Part shown: positions 24,247 to 35,982 of the stretch, one piece after another
How positions within the stretch are numbered: position 1 is the first letter of the stretch
Layout of the letters: each line of letters opens with the position of its first letter
Assembly (NCBI GenBank): GCA_023105745.1
Contig: JALGQZ010000009.1
Span: 45,971,967-46,035,966 of the forward strand
DNA: 64,000 bases
Direction of reading: 5' to 3'
Source of the DNA: Austropuccinia psidii
Lineage: Eukaryota; Basidiomycota; Pucciniomycetes; Pucciniales; Sphaerophragmiaceae
The notes under the pieces: generated by a model
What the model saw: the letters and a program-made list of their open reading frames with translations, nothing else
Told to the model about the DNA's origin: nothing
Databases searched by the model: none
Position numbers and translations under genes: made by a program

Positions 24247-24874
24247 TAAGTATCATAGGTATATAAATATTAATTTATGATCAATTATGTGGTAGGGAAA
24301 TTAATTTTGAGCTGGGACAATCTGAGCATGTGATGGATTTAAAGCTGCTTTGATTATGCAGTACTAAATTATTTCTATAATTAATACAATTCTGAATAAA
24401 AATCGAATTATGCAATTAAAAATAATTAAAATACTTTTCTATTTAAACTCCCTAGATCAAAGTTAAATCATTTGAAAACAATTTCAAATGAAGAAACTTT
24501 GAAAAAAAAATTATTGATTATTATTAATTCTATCTATGAAGCAATCTGAACTATATTTCTCAGTTCTTAATGAGACCTTGCTCTTCCTTGGTTTAGAGTT
24601 TCTTTATTAATAGTAACTCATAATAATTAAATTGATAGAAAGGTTCCTTGGTCAGCTTGTAGAAATTTAAATTGTTTATTGATGGCTATTTACCTCACTA
24701 TTTGAATTTTTGTCAGTAATTTCATTATTAGTTGAAATTTCTTTTGGTTTTGAATTCTTTTAATACATTGTTTTATAATGTTGTAGCTTGCACTTCAATT
24801 TTCCAATCTCAAACTTCATCAATTTTGCCTGATATTTCAAGTTCTCAATTGCAGAAAATTGATAGGTATGTAGC

Positions 24875-25004
24875 TGTGAGCCTGTGAGGTATGTATAACA
24901 TACCCATAAGGCCACAAATGACTTTATACTTTTAAATTGAATTTAAAATAAAAAATAACTAAAATTAGTATAACTTTTTTTTGGATAAACAAAGTTATAA
25001 ACAT
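24875..25004 (+). repeat. LTR fragment of the J family
   Basis: TGTGAGCCTGTGAGGTATG and about 110 further bases match the start of solo LTR J (61487 onward), including GGCCACAAAT and the TTTTTTTTGGATAAACAAAG stretch. The match then stops abruptly, so this is a truncated LTR start. Confidence 0.8.
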
Positions 25005-25660
25005 TAGGGGGTTTCAAAGTCACCAAATCCTGCCTTAAAATAACATGGGATTTGGAACCCAAATCCCAACACTAAGTCCCAGGTTTTTTATGTGTAAATC
25101 CCATGGCATCTTAACTGAGTCCCCTGGTATTTTGACCAAATCCCATGCATCTGGGATTTCAGCTTGAAACCTAACCCAAATGAGTAATCACAATTCATAC
25201 CTGTACAACGTATTCCTCTACACTCCATTTTGGACAATCTGACCAAACAGCTTACAGTACATTTATACTTCATCATCCATATAATAATGCCTCAATCCAA
25301 AGCAAGAAAAATCAAGACAGATATGAAGATAACCTCTGGCCTGCCTCATCCATAAGTTCACTTAATACGTACAGATTATTCAACCATAATTAATTGGCTT
25401 TCAGTCAAATCCAATTTCAACTCATGTTTTGGTACTAGTGGTTCAACAACTATTGGAAGACCTCCTTCCTCAAAGCAGCATGGGCTTTAGCTTATGGCCA
25501 TTGAAGTCAACAAAAAATCACAAAACTGCCTAAACCTTAGTTGAAGCAGCATCCGAGATCAATGGTGAGCATATAAAAAAAATATATGGCAGCAAAAAAA
25601 TTCAAAAACTTAACTGGGGCTGGAATAACGGAATAAGATGAGAGTAAAGGAATAAAAAGA
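25005..25660 (+). other. Upstream region of the split host-like gene
   Basis: No clean gene is visible. The CATGGGATTTGG/AAATCCCA words at 25030-25160 recur in both orientations. Just before the gene, 25598-25640 could read as the remains of an N-terminal exon (an LTGAG or WGWNNG segment) broken by a frameshift and stops. Confidence 0.35.
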
Positions 25661-26166
25661 ATGAGTGAAAAGCTGGAAAGTATGTGTCCTTGCTATGCAG
25701 AAATGGATGTGCTCTTTGGTCACAAGCCCAATGTCACTCCCATTGCAAACTATGATTTGGAAGAAAAAGACAGTCTCAATGGTGATGATAATGATGTTTT
25801 TCTTGATAAGGTAAGTTATTGTCTATTCCTTTTTTACCTTAGATAATTAAAGCTCATTTGCTTTTCAAAGGAGAATAATTGCTTGGATTCACCTCACAAT
25901 CTGGATCCTTTGCTTAATAATGATGATAACTTGGTTCCATTGGGAAACCTTCAAGATGATTTGGTAAGTACGTTTGAGAGTGATATTTATTCACTCCAAT
26001 ATTGATTATTTCTCCTTTGACCAGCAAAGTAAATTCATAATGCATTCAACACAAAAGCGTAATCAAGCCATGACACCCAACTTGAATGACAAGAGTGGTT
26101 CTAGGAAAACATCACTGGATATGTTTGCGCCTACTTATGCAAATTTACTTGAATCATGGAACAAAG
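25661..26166 (+). CDS. Split host-like gene, 5' exons (possible Myb/SANT-like protein)
   Basis: Three exons (25661-25810, 25871-25963, 26025-26166) join in phase without a stop. The introns are 60 and 61 nt, with GTAAGT-type donors and CAAAG or CCAG acceptors. The product begins with a CPCYAEMDVLFGHKPNVTP segment and continues acidic and Asn-rich. This resembles the part following the DNA-binding domain in the Myb/SANT-like proteins that are abundant in rust fungi, some linked to Harbinger transposons. That call is by resemblance only. The DNA-binding domain itself is not visible upstream, so the true start may be missing. The third exon ends with one base of a codon at a GTATGA donor (26167). 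The partner exon lies 32.5 kb away at 58752, because element D sits in this intron. Confidence 0.6.
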
Positions 26167-26217
26167 GTATGACTTGCAATTATGGTTACTATGATGAATC
26201 CTACTGACAAAATTTAT

Positions 26218-26222
26218 GCTTA
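26218..26222 (+). repeat. Target-site duplication of element D, left copy
   Basis: GCTTA directly before the D 5' LTR. The same five bases follow the 3' LTR at 58743-58747. Removing D and one copy restores a 60-nt intron that ends TTATTAG. Confidence 0.9.
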
Positions 26223-27724
26223 TGTCACAACCACAAGTTTGACCCTCCTCCTTGATGGTTGCAGCAATCCAACCTGGAGCAAAGTTGGGGCCAATTGGTC
26301 ACGCCATATCATTTATGGCCAATTGTCCCCCTTGGGTGTTCTATGGCTCTTACGCCATAACCCATTCCAATTTCCATTTATGGCCTCAGGCCATATCCTG
26401 CCGTCATTGGCCTTCTTGGCCAATTTCCACCTCACCAACCCCCAGGCCTTCACTCTTGATTTTGGGCCTGGGGGGTCCTTTTGTCTTCTAGGGGTCTCCA
26501 GGCCCCCTAGCCATCATTCTTGGTTTTGGGCCACCCCCTTTCATTAGGAAGGTTTAGGCCTAAATGGCCTTTTTGGGCCATTTAGGCCCCCTATGGCTCC
26601 TATGGCCCGTGGGCTGTGACTCATGGTCCACGGTCCGTCGGCCAATTAGGCCCCTTTTGGCCTAATCCAATGATGCCAAAAGGGGGCAAAGGGGGCAGCT
26701 ACCTAGCCCCCAAGGCCAGGTGGGTCCCAAAACCACAATTGGACCCACCTGAGCCAAAATTTGTCACCAATCCCTTGGACCCAAAATTGGCCAAAGACCT
26801 TCTGGACACCAATTTGGCCATAAATCCCGTAGGACCCATTTTTGACCATAGACCACCATGGACCAATATTTCAGCCATGGCCTCTGACAACCACCAGAGA
26901 CCACCAGATCAGCTCAGTCAGCCTTCCCCTCAGCTTATGGGGAATTCTTTCCATTCCTTCATACCATCCGTACTTGAGGTTGCAGGCGTGGTGCATATAT
27001 GGTATTATATACCATTAGGCACCATTTTTGCTCAGCAATCCAATGGTGAGGTTTTCAGGACCTATTTCAGTCTTTCCATATCAAGGTCTCAAAACCCAAT
27101 GCCATTTCGAAGGAGGATTATTCAGCTCATCAGTCTGACAAGTTATGGCAGAAATCAGAAGACTCTTCAAGGATCCCAACCACCTGTATCTGCAGGAGTT
27201 GGGTTGGTACATTATTCAGGATTATTCAAAGGGCCAATTCTCAAGAGTTATTACATCAATGCAATAAGTTGTCAAGGCATCAAGTATTTCAATACTCCTT
27301 GGACAACTCAATTCATCCGTACAGGCCTCATTCAATCAGCCTGTATGGCCTTGGCCCAATTGGGCCATTTCATATTCCACTGTGTGAATTCCATCACACA
27401 GTTCAAATTTCAAGATGGCCAGAGCTTTATTTCCCAATTCGGAAACTACAGTCATTGATTCACCTTCCAGGATCAATCTTTCAAGTTTTCACATATACCG
27501 GCCACCTTTCATCACCTGGGGACTTTTTCCCCAGTTAATTAATATATTGGATTTATTTTTATCTTTATTTTCTTTTACCTTATTAAAGTTAATACTGATA
27601 ATCTTAAGTCAGTCATTAGCACCCTTTCTCTTTTCTTCCTTGCCTGTCAGTGGATATTGGTGGTCATATCCTTTGCTAATTCCATCCCTTTTCTGGAAGG
27701 TTGAAACAGTGAATTGAGGATTCA
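26223..27724 (+). repeat. Element D 5' LTR, first part
   Basis: It starts TGTCACAACCACAAG and matches the 3' LTR from 57110. A 65-bp stretch near 26590-26660, containing CGG-rich words (GGTCCACGGTCCGTCGG), is absent from the 3' copy. The LTR is interrupted at ATTCA (27720-27724) by element C. The open frames in it are shared only between the two LTRs and look non-coding. Confidence 0.9.
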
Positions 27725-29562
27725 TGTAAGGTGTGGATATGAAACTTTGATTAAAAATCAAGTACTTTTCCTGTCCTCAAAATTTGTATAACGTAAAACT
27801 CAGTTAAAAATAGTATGAAATATTATTTTTAAGAGAAAACACGCCAATTTTATTGTTTATAACTTTATTAGTATAAAACAATGATATTATAAAAATTTAT
27901 TGTTTTACCAACAATAAAAATTTATCCAAAAAATACTCTACAAGAGATATTTTAAGGCTACAAAAGAAATTTCTTCAAGAACAATTTCAATTGGAATTAA
28001 TTGAGCAAAGAACTGCAAGCAATTAATTAAAGAACAAAGTCTTTAAAAAGAGTATTAAAGAGAAAACACGCCCAAAAGTGACCAGAGTGAATTTGGAAAC
28101 AAAGTGACAAAGTTTACAGTGATGAAAGATGCTTTAATTCACTTTTGGGGTGGTTCAGGGGTAAAAATGATTATAAGAGTTACAAACAATGATTATAATG
28201 ATTTTTTCACGTGGTTAAAATGATTAAAATGATTTAAAAGTGGTGGTTGGAATCTTTGATTGATTGGTTTAATAGGTTTAAACTAATTAATAAAAGGAAA
28301 AGATTCTAACATGAAGAGAAAAGTGGGGCAAAGAAGACATTCTTTTATAGCCATCAATTCTCTTACTCCAAAAGTAAAATTTACTCTTGTCAGTCGTGAA
28401 AAACAGTCTGACAACAGAAAAGCCAATTATGGCATCATTGAACCCTGGTTTAGACCAAAAAGGGCTGGTTTAAGCCATTTTTAGCCATTTTTAGCCATTT
28501 TAGACCCTTAAATCAGCCATTACTATAGCAATACCAGGCCTAGAGCCTTCAAAACACGTCAGAATGTGTGTCAGAGGCGTAGAAACCAGTTAAAACTGTT
28601 TTTATTATGATTGTTTTATCTTAAGGGTAGTTTTACCTTCTTGGCAACAGCTAAAACTACCCCAGTTGGTATCAAAACCTCATCATCAATTGAGTCCACA
28701 GACCCTGTAACTCAATTCCAGGCCAAAAGTGATGAACTTTTGCGTGAATTTTGACATCCCACGCCTGTCAGCAAGGATTTTGGGGGTCTAGCTCCCCCTT
28801 AGAGCTGGAGTTCCTTTTCCCCCCCAAATTTAATCTTTCCAATTTATTTTTCCTTTAATTCCTCATCATGTATTATACTTATAATTTACACATGTAATTC
28901 AATTCAATTGTACAGTACAATACAGTAATAATTGACACCTCCTATGTAAATCAAAGTTCACTTATGTAATACACGCGCACATTTTGACATTTCAATTGAA
29001 TTCAATTGAAAATACTTTAATTCCTCATAACTTCTAAACTAAACACAACACCTCAATTTTAACACAAAAATTGATGGTTAACACCACATGTGGTGTGAAT
29101 TAAATTAAGGTTTTGAGGATTTTCAACTTTTGTATTGAAAATACTAAAAACTTAATTTAAGCTTATTTAGAGTTGAGTTACAAAAATTTCACTCAGAGGT
29201 GACCCCACCTGATTTTTTATGAGGAATCCAATGGTGAAATAAAATTTATATGTTTATTTATTTGATAAAAAGTTATAATAAATTTTATTTAACTTTTTTC
29301 CAAATTTATTTATTTTTTCACAATTTTGTTAAAATTTCATTTTTACTTAAATTTTTCAAGTATAAATGTAATTTTATATTTACAAAATTTAAAGTAATTT
29401 TATTTTTAAATTATAATTAATTTTTTATTTTTAATATAATTTTATATTTATATTTTTTATTTTTATTTTAATAATATAAATAAATTTATTTTATTTATAT
29501 TAATATGTTATTTTTTATATTTGTGGTCTTTTGGGTATATGAAATTACCTCTAAGGCTCACA
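27725..29562 (-). repeat. Element C 3' LTR (1,838 bp)
   Basis: On the plus strand it runs from TGTAAGGTGTGG to CTAAGGCTCACA. It is next to the polypurine tract, so it is the 3' LTR of the minus-strand element. Confidence 0.95.
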
Positions 29563-29579
29563 TTCCCTCCCCCTAAAAA
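29563..29579 (-). other. Element C polypurine tract
   Basis: On the minus strand TTTTTTAGGGGGAGGGAA directly precedes the TGTGAGCC start of the 3' LTR. Confidence 0.75.
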
Positions 29580-29585
29580 AGAATA

Positions 29586-32500
29586 TTACTTTGTAATATT
29601 GGTGTTTCTAGTGTGTCTGAATCTCCTCAGGAGTTTGGTGGCTTCTGGTATATCTTTCTCTTCTAACCATTCATCTTCACAAGTTGGGTCACTGTACCTA
29701 ACAAGGTATTCCCTTACTTTCTTGGTTCTTAATTTCCTTTCTTTAAGAACTTTGGTTATTTTCTTAGTACCAGATATCTCAATAGGAGGTATAACTTGGG
29801 GAATCTTATTCCTCAAGGGAAATTTCTCAGCATCACTAGATTTGTATGGCTTTATCAAGCTTACTGGAAATGTAGGGTGCTTATTGCTAAGTTCTTCAGA
29901 TAACTCTACTTCAACAGCATTTTCTCCATGGAGGGCCTTAATCACAAAAGGTCCTGCAAAGGAGTCTTTTAACTTTTTACATCCTTTGATGTTATTGAAG
30001 TTAGTGGTGGATACAAGAACTAGGTCCCCCACTTTGAAATCTGGAGTTGCATGAGATTTATCCCATTTGTCTTTAGCATATGCAAAAGAGTCCTCCATGC
30101 ATCTCACTGCATGCTTTCTAGCTTTGTCTAGCATTCCTTTGAAGCTAGCAGCTGTGGGATGTATTTCAATTAAGTCTTTCCTCAAGGAATCTTGGGGTAA
30201 CTTGGGGTTCCATCCTTTTTCTAGAATAGCAGGAGTCTGATTGGTACTGGAATGGATTGATGTTTTATATGCTAATTCCAGTGCTGGTAACAGAGTACAC
30301 CAATCATGGGTAAATCCATCACAATCTTTGAATTCAAGGCCATATGCACAAAATCTTCTCACCATGTCCTCTAAGGTTTGGATCATTCTTTCAGCCAGAC
30401 CATCAGTTTGTGGGTGGTAGGCTGTAGAGAAAGACAGTTTTGTGCCAAATAATTGGTGAAGATTTGTCCATAGAGCTGAAGTGAATTTGGGATCTCTATC
30501 ACTGATGATATTTGTAAATATCCCAGTCCATGACACTACTCTATTCCATATCAGAAGAGCTGTATCCATGGCTGTATCATCTTTGTGACATGGTAAAAAG
30601 ATTGGAGTTTTACTGAATCTGTCCACAATTACTAGGCAAGTATTATAGCTCCTGTCACCTCCTGGTGGTAGGCCAGTTACCCAATCCATATGGACAATTT
30701 CCCAAGGTCTGTTTGGTTCTTGGATTTTCATCATATTTCCAAGTCTTTTGCCAGTGGATTTATTTGCCTTTTGGCATCTGTCACAGGTTTTGCAATATTC
30801 TGCAACATCTTTTTGCCACATTGGCCACCATATGCAGGTCTTTACTTTCTCTCTTGTTCTGTCCTCAGAAAGATGTCCTGAAAAGGGACTATCATGGCAT
30901 TCTTTCAGTACAAGATTGATTAATGACCTGTCTACAACTGTCATGACACATGTGTGCTTGGTTCTGTGGTAAATTATACCATCCAGTAGGTGAAATCTCC
31001 CTTCATTATAAGATTTTCTCCATACTTCATCCAAGGCATGTATTAGAGAGTTGTCTTTACAGTCTTTGTTAAGTAATTGGCATAAGATGCTACAATTCTT
31101 ATCTTGAGTGTAACTATTTCTGACTTCTTCAAAGAAGGTGGTGTTCAAGTCTGTAACACTTATTCCTTCTATTGGAATTTGTGGTGAAGCTTCTTCTGGA
31201 ACATAAGCAGGATTATCAATGTCATTTGGTAATGGCCATCTGCTTAGTCCATCTGCATTCTTATGATCATTCCCATCCTTATGAACAATAGTCATATTGC
31301 CTCTGTATTCTTGTATGGCTATTTGCCATCTGAGCATGTGTCTGTTAGGTGTTTTCATGTTCAAAAGTGATTTCACAGCTGTACAATCTGTTATTACTTC
31401 AAAAACACATCCCTCTAAGAAATAGTTCAATTTCTCTAAGGCCCAGACAAGGCATAGACATTCCATTTGACTTGCTCCATATCTGGCTTCAGTTGGTTTG
31501 ATTTGCCTGGATATGAAACATATTGGTCCTTCTACAGGTTTGTCATTTATGATCTGAACTTGGTGAAGTGCAGCACCTAGTCCATCCCCTGATGCATCAA
31601 TATACAGTTTGAAAGGCAATTTAAAGTCTGGCATTAGTAAGAGTGGAGCAGTGGTCAATGCTTCTCTTAGAGACTCAAAAGCTTTGACTCTGTCAACAGT
31701 CATCTCAAATACTGTGTCTTTGTCACACAACTTATAAAGTGGTCTTGCTATGGATGCAAAGTCTTTAATGTGTTGCCTGTAATATCCTGCAAAACCTAAG
31801 AATGACTGAATTTCCTTCTTATTCTGAGGCATGGGTTTTAACAATACTGCTGCAACTTTGTTTTTATCAATTCCAAGGGACAAACCAGATACAACATGTC
31901 CTAGTGCCTTAAGTTCTTTAAATCCAAAATGACATTTCTTCAAGGAGATTTTCATGTTTACTGATTGGATTTTTGTCAAAACTCTTGATAATCTGTACAT
32001 GTGCTCCTCCCAAGTCTTTGAACAGATAATAATGTCATCAATGTAAATGATTAACCATCCCTCTGAGAGTTCTTCAGGGAAGATTTCATTCATCATTCTT
32101 TGGAAGTGTGAAGGTGCATTTTTGATACCAAAGGGCATCCTTAAGTATTCATACACTCCACAATGAACAATAATTCTCAAGTATTTTCTTGCTCTTGGTG
32201 TTACTACATTTTGATGGAATCCTTTAAGGGCATCCATAGTGGTTATATACACTGCTTGAGATATTTGAGTAAGGGCAATTTGGATTTTTGGTATTGGGTA
32301 TCTGTCTGGAACAGTGTAAGTGTTCAGAGCTCTAAAGTCCCCAACCATTCTGGATTTTCCATTATGCCACGCCACTATGACTGGTGTAGTTATTTCTACT
32401 TCCTCATTGTGGCCTACTTTTCTTATTACACCAAGGTCTAGAAGTTCTTTGATATGAATTTCTAGAGCTTCTCTTGATTTTGGACTTGCTGGATAAGCAG

Positions 32501-34850
32501 GTCTTCTTAAGAGTGGTGGATAAGGTCTCTCAATGTTAAGAATGATGTCAACTTCATGACCAATAATTGCTCCCAGAGGTTCTTTGTCTGTAGCAAATGC
32601 TCCTTTGTGGTCATACAAAAGGGAAGAAAGTTCATTTTCTTGTTTATCAGTCAGATGAAGGCTTATCTCAGCCTCATTTAACTGTTCAGACTTGAATTTT
32701 TCTAACTCTAAGTTGACTGGTGATACTTTGTTTACTGTAATTTGTCTTTTAAATGGTAAAAAGGCAAATTTCTGGCGCTTATTGTCCCCAATTGTAAAGT
32801 ATCTGTCTTTGTTATTATGTAAATCTATCCCATACATGATCAAATAGTCATTTCCCAATATAAAATGGGTACTAGAGCAATTTTCCATAACAACAAATTC
32901 AACTGTGATCCTTAAATTCCCATTTATGTGTGGGAATATGACATTGGTCTCAAAGATCCCCAATGCTTTCATTGGGTTACTTGCACTGTTGAATTTTATA
33001 CCATCAATTGGTAACAATTGGTCTTCAAAATTTGGCACACAGGTCTTAAGAAAGGATTTTCCAACACAAGAGCAGAAGGCTCCTGGGTCAAGCAAAAGTT
33101 TGGTGGGCTTGTTGTCAATTACCACTTCTGTTATACAGGAGTTACCAGCTGTATAACCTTTTCCTCTGTTTGGTTTTGTCTTCATAAGTTGTGCATCTTG
33201 AACTTTTGATAAATCAACTTGACCATTGCTCAATTGTGGTAAGTGGGAATAAGATTCCATGATGTCAAAAGTGGCATTGATATTTTCTATATCTTTTGAA
33301 GATTCAGAAAATATGGATGACTTATCATCTGAATTGTCTTCAATTATGTCTTCTTTTTCAACATCTGGTTCCTTTTCAATGTCAATTTCATTGATTTTCC
33401 CCCTCTTTGGACATGTATTGGCTAAATGGGTGGTGCTTTGGCAAATATGGCATTTTCTGACTGTATCTGCAGATTTATATTTAATATTACCAGAATTTTC
33501 TTTGGGGTTTTTGTCCACAGAATCTTTCCAAGGTGTATTAAACCTTGTTTTGAGATTCACCCTACTAGAACCAATTTTGGTTCTGGTGGTTACTTCTTCT
33601 AGTATATTGATAATATCTTCTGCTGAAGATTGTTCAGTAGTCCTGCTTTTGACAGCATGCTCTAAGTCACCTCCACATTGTCTCAGAATTTTTCTATGGA
33701 TCATAAACTCTGACATGTCAGGATATAATGCTGTTAATCTGTCCTTTTGTTGGCAAAACCATGGTAAAGCTCTGTCTTTATCAGCATTAAATTTGGCAGA
33801 TTCAAAGGCTGTTTCAACTTTAAACCTCCAAGCATCATTTGCCCATTTGTTGATGATTTGGGTTTTCCACCAAGTCCAACTCTGGTGTCCATGTGCTTGT
33901 CTTCTTTTGATGTACCATCTGTGAGCTGATCTGGTAAACAAGGTGTTAAACCTGGCTGTTACCAATCTGTCTGGTAATTCAAAATCCTCTTTGATCATGT
34001 CAATACCTCTAATGAATTCCATATGGTCATACTCTCCTTCACCACTGAAGTGAGGCCATTCTTTAAGTTTTGGAACTTCTTTCAAGAGTGCTTGGCCCAT
34101 TGATGGTTCCAAGTTATGAAAAGAAGTGGATAATTCATTTTTTAATTGTGAATTATCAGGATCCAATACTTGTGGATTTGAAATTCTTGTGCCCTCATTT
34201 TGATTTAGAGGTGTAGACATTCTTGGTAAGGTGTTCAGTAATTGTTCAATGTCATTCATTTTACTGTTGCTACACCTTTGGGAATTTCTGTATTCATGTT
34301 GGAAGCTTTGTATTAAATTTATTACTTCAATTTTATACATGTCTTCTTTATGTGTAAGTTCTTGCCATAACTCTGTCTGTCTTGTATTATCAGCAGTGAC
34401 TTGATTCAATTTCATTGATAATTTTGATACTTCTTCTTGTGAAGCATCAAAACACTTTTTCAAGGCAATGGTATATGTCTTTACTTCAGTAAATGAATTT
34501 GAAATGTCATCAAGGACTTTCTTGTTATCTGTCTTGATAATATTTATGGCTTGTTTAATTCTTGTTTCAATTATGTCATCAATATTGAATTTAGAATATT
34601 TATCTGTTAATTCTTTAATAATGGCAGATTGTTCATTTATTTTATTGTTAGAAGAATTATCATTATTGGAATTTTTAATTGTTCTCAAAACTTTTTCAAA
34701 ACACATAAGTGTTTCATTAATTTGGCACAGACTCAGGTTGTTTGTTTTAATGTTGTTACAAATGGTGTCATTTTTATCAGAAAGATGTTTTTTCACGTCA
34801 TTTATAGCATTATACAACTCTGGGATGGAATCAAATATGTCAGAAATCAT
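29586..34850 (-). CDS. Element C Gag-Pol polyprotein (ORF2, 1,754 aa)
   Basis: One uninterrupted frame encodes all the replication functions. Approximate residue positions are: a coiled-coil-like N-terminal spacer (1-230), a capsid-like region with [18 protein letters not shown] (near 250), a CX2CX4HX4C zinc knuckle (467-480), protease (585), reverse transcriptase with YIDD (934), RNase H with [13 protein letters not shown] (1083), an integrase HHCC finger (1317) and DDE core (about 1387, 1450, 1486), and a C-terminal chromodomain-like segment with [20 protein letters not shown] (about 1703-1740). The protease reads DPG where retropepsins have DTG or DSG; element A has DTG. The ATG overlaps the ORF1 stop as ATGA, which suggests reinitiation. 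Gag and Pol share a frame, so no frameshift is needed. Confidence 0.95.
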   Translation of the reverse strand: MISDIFDSIPELYNAINDVKKHLSDKNDTICNNIKTNNLSLCQINETLMCFEKVLRTIKNSNNDNSSNNKINEQSAIIKELTDKYSKFNIDDIIETRIKQAINIIKTDNKKVLDDISNSFTEVKTYTIALKKCFDASQEEVSKLSMKLNQVTADNTRQTELWQELTHKEDMYKIEVINLIQSFQHEYRNSQRCSNSKMNDIEQLLNTLPRMSTPLNQNEGTRISNPQVLDPDNSQLKNELSTSFHNLEPSMGQALLKEVPKLKEWPHFSGEGEYDHMEFIRGIDMIKEDFELPDRLVTARFNTLFTRSAHRWYIKRRQAHGHQSWTWWKTQIINKWANDAWRFKVETAFESAKFNADKDRALPWFCQQKDRLTALYPDMSEFMIHRKILRQCGGDLEHAVKSRTTEQSSAEDIINILEEVTTRTKIGSSRVNLKTRFNTPWKDSVDKNPKENSGNIKYKSADTVRKCHICQSTTHLANTCPKRGKINEIDIEKEPDVEKEDIIEDNSDDKSSIFSESSKDIENINATFDIMESYSHLPQLSNGQVDLSKVQDAQLMKTKPNRGKGYTAGNSCITEVVIDNKPTKLLLDPGAFCSCVGKSFLKTCVPNFEDQLLPIDGIKFNSASNPMKALGIFETNVIFPHINGNLRITVEFVVMENCSSTHFILGNDYLIMYGIDLHNNKDRYFTIGDNKRQKFAFLPFKRQITVNKVSPVNLELEKFKSEQLNEAEISLHLTDKQENELSSLLYDHKGAFATDKEPLGAIIGHEVDIILNIERPYPPLLRRPAYPASPKSREALEIHIKELLDLGVIRKVGHNEEVEITTPVIVAWHNGKSRMVGDFRALNTYTVPDRYPIPKIQIALTQISQAVYITTMDALKGFHQNVVTPRARKYLRIIVHCGVYEYLRMPFGIKNAPSHFQRMMNEIFPEELSEGWLIIYIDDIIICSKTWEEHMYRLSRVLTKIQSVNMKISLKKCHFGFKELKALGHVVSGLSLGIDKNKVAAVLLKPMPQNKKEIQSFLGFAGYYRQHIKDFASIARPLYKLCDKDTVFEMTVDRVKAFESLREALTTAPLLLMPDFKLPFKLYIDASGDGLGAALHQVQIINDKPVEGPICFISRQIKPTEARYGASQMECLCLVWALEKLNYFLEGCVFEVITDCTAVKSLLNMKTPNRHMLRWQIAIQEYRGNMTIVHKDGNDHKNADGLSRWPLPNDIDNPAYVPEEASPQIPIEGISVTDLNTTFFEEVRNSYTQDKNCSILCQLLNKDCKDNSLIHALDEVWRKSYNEGRFHLLDGIIYHRTKHTCVMTVVDRSLINLVLKECHDSPFSGHLSEDRTREKVKTCIWWPMWQKDVAEYCKTCDRCQKANKSTGKRLGNMMKIQEPNRPWEIVHMDWVTGLPPGGDRSYNTCLVIVDRFSKTPIFLPCHKDDTAMDTALLIWNRVVSWTGIFTNIISDRDPKFTSALWTNLHQLFGTKLSFSTAYHPQTDGLAERMIQTLEDMVRRFCAYGLEFKDCDGFTHDWCTLLPALELAYKTSIHSSTNQTPAILEKGWNPKLPQDSLRKDLIEIHPTAASFKGMLDKARKHAVRCMEDSFAYAKDKWDKSHATPDFKVGDLVLVSTTNFNNIKGCKKLKDSFAGPFVIKALHGENAVEVELSEELSNKHPTFPVSLIKPYKSSDAEKFPLRNKIPQVIPPIEISGTKKITKVLKERKLRTKKVREYLVRYSDPTCEDEWLEEKDIPEATKLLRRFRHTRNTNITK

Positions 34851-35509
34851 TTCTGGAACCTTAATCTGGCTTCCTCCTCCTTCTGTAATTCCATCATGGT
34901 TCTGGCCATCTGAAATACATTTTCCATGGCATCCTGCTGAATCTTTGGGATTCTGTAGCCCTGGCTGTAAGGTTTGGGGCTGGTGCCTTCCCTTTGCCCT
35001 TGTTTGGAGTTTGTGGCTGCTTTTTCACGTTGGAATTGCTGCTGCTGGCCACTGGGGCTGTTTTTGGCACTGGTTTGGCTGGTGGAGGGTTGTTTTTCCT
35101 CCATTCTAGTGTCAAAAGCATCATGTTTTTCTTCTCCATCAATGGATGCCATCCATTGAGCAATTTGCAAGTGTTGGGATGGCCCAAGAATTTCCTTACT
35201 GTCAGGTAAGAATTCATGCAGTTTTTCCACAGATCTGCCAGGATCTGGTACTCCTTGTACTGCAGTGCATTGTTGTAAGCTTTGTGGCTGGCTTTGTATA
35301 TGTCCACTGAGGCTTCTTGTGGCGGTGTCAGCTCTTTTTGAAGGTAAAATGGTATTATCAGCTTCAGAATGACCCATTTTAGTTGTTTGGAAGTCATCAA
35401 CTGACCCTTTTCCTTCTGTACCTGGTTGGCCTCTACCATAATCACGTCTATTACCTTTTTGGGAGCTGCTTGAGGGGTTGTAGCTGGCTCCTGACCTGGT
35501 TGAAGGCAT
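34847..35509 (-). CDS. Element C ORF1 (220 aa), Gag N-terminal region
   Basis: It starts at an ATG (35509; [11 protein letters not shown]) and ends in a TGA that overlaps the ORF2 ATG. The product is Ser/Gln-rich and hydrophilic, with a C-terminal segment ([19 protein letters not shown]) well conserved in element A. A second frame is open over most of it (35445-34894, 183 codons) and carries the segment that matches element A in between ([12 protein letters not shown] and NGWHPL). So the conserved domain is divided between two frames: either this copy has two compensating indels, or the protein is made by frameshifting. I know no function for it. Confidence 0.6.
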   Translation of the reverse strand: MPSTRSGASYNPSSSSQKGNRRDYGRGQPGTEGKGSVDDFQTTKMGHSEADNTILPSKRADTATRSLSGHIQSQPQSLQQCTAVQGVPDPGRSVEKLHEFLPDSKEILGPSQHLQIAQWMASIDGEEKHDAFDTRMEEKQPSTSQTSAKNSPSGQQQQFQREKAATNSKQGQREGTSPKPYSQGYRIPKIQQDAMENVFQMARTMMELQKEEEARLRFQK

Positions 35510-35542
35510 AATTATGGTTAAAAAAGGCTTAAAATAGTATTT

Positions 35543-35758
35543 TTACGTCAAAAACTTACTATTGGCCAAATTCTTAGCCTTCTGAAGAGTATTACTTATG
35601 TCCAAGTTAATTAATTCAGAAGATATTGGTTCAGGCTGGTTATTTTGAGTCACAATAACAGTGCTATTATGATCAGAATTAACAGTACTGGCAGGGATAA
35701 TGCTGGTTACTGTTGAGGCTGTTTCAATGTTTTCTTGTCTTACCACGTTGTCAGACAC
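35543..35758 (-). other. Leader open frame of element C
   Basis: A 71-codon frame with no ATG, starting right after a splice-acceptor-like TTAATTTTAG and ending soon after a GTAAGT. It is nearly the same as the frame at 8841-9095 in element G. Probably a transcribed leader exon. No domain seen. Confidence 0.4.
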
Positions 35759-35960
35759 TAAAATTAATGAAAAAAGCCAATTAATTAAGTAAAAAAAGGT
35801 TATTTCAAAAAAGAAATAAAAATATAAGCCTCACTTATAATATGAAAAAAATTATTTTTTAAGGATTTTTTTGGATTATAAGTATTTTTTATATGTTTTT
35901 AAATTTTTCAATATAAGAAAAAAGATTTAAAAAGAGTAAAAAAAATATGTCACAGGTAAA

Positions 35961-35982
35961 ATATCACGGCTGGGCCCCCAAA
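35961..35982 (-). other. Element C primer-binding site
   Basis: On the minus strand TTTGGGGGCCCAGCCGTGAT follows the LTR end directly, as in elements A and G. It begins with a TGG but I cannot see the complement of a tRNA T-loop behind it, so the primer is unknown. Confidence 0.6.

Noticed and set aside
26182..27717. Several long frames in the D 5' LTR (also 57126-58539)
   Set aside because: They are GC-rich LTR sequence, differ by frame between copies and show no protein family.
30665..35209. Plus-strand frames across the element C coding region
   Set aside because: These are shadows of the intact minus-strand Gag-Pol and ORF1.
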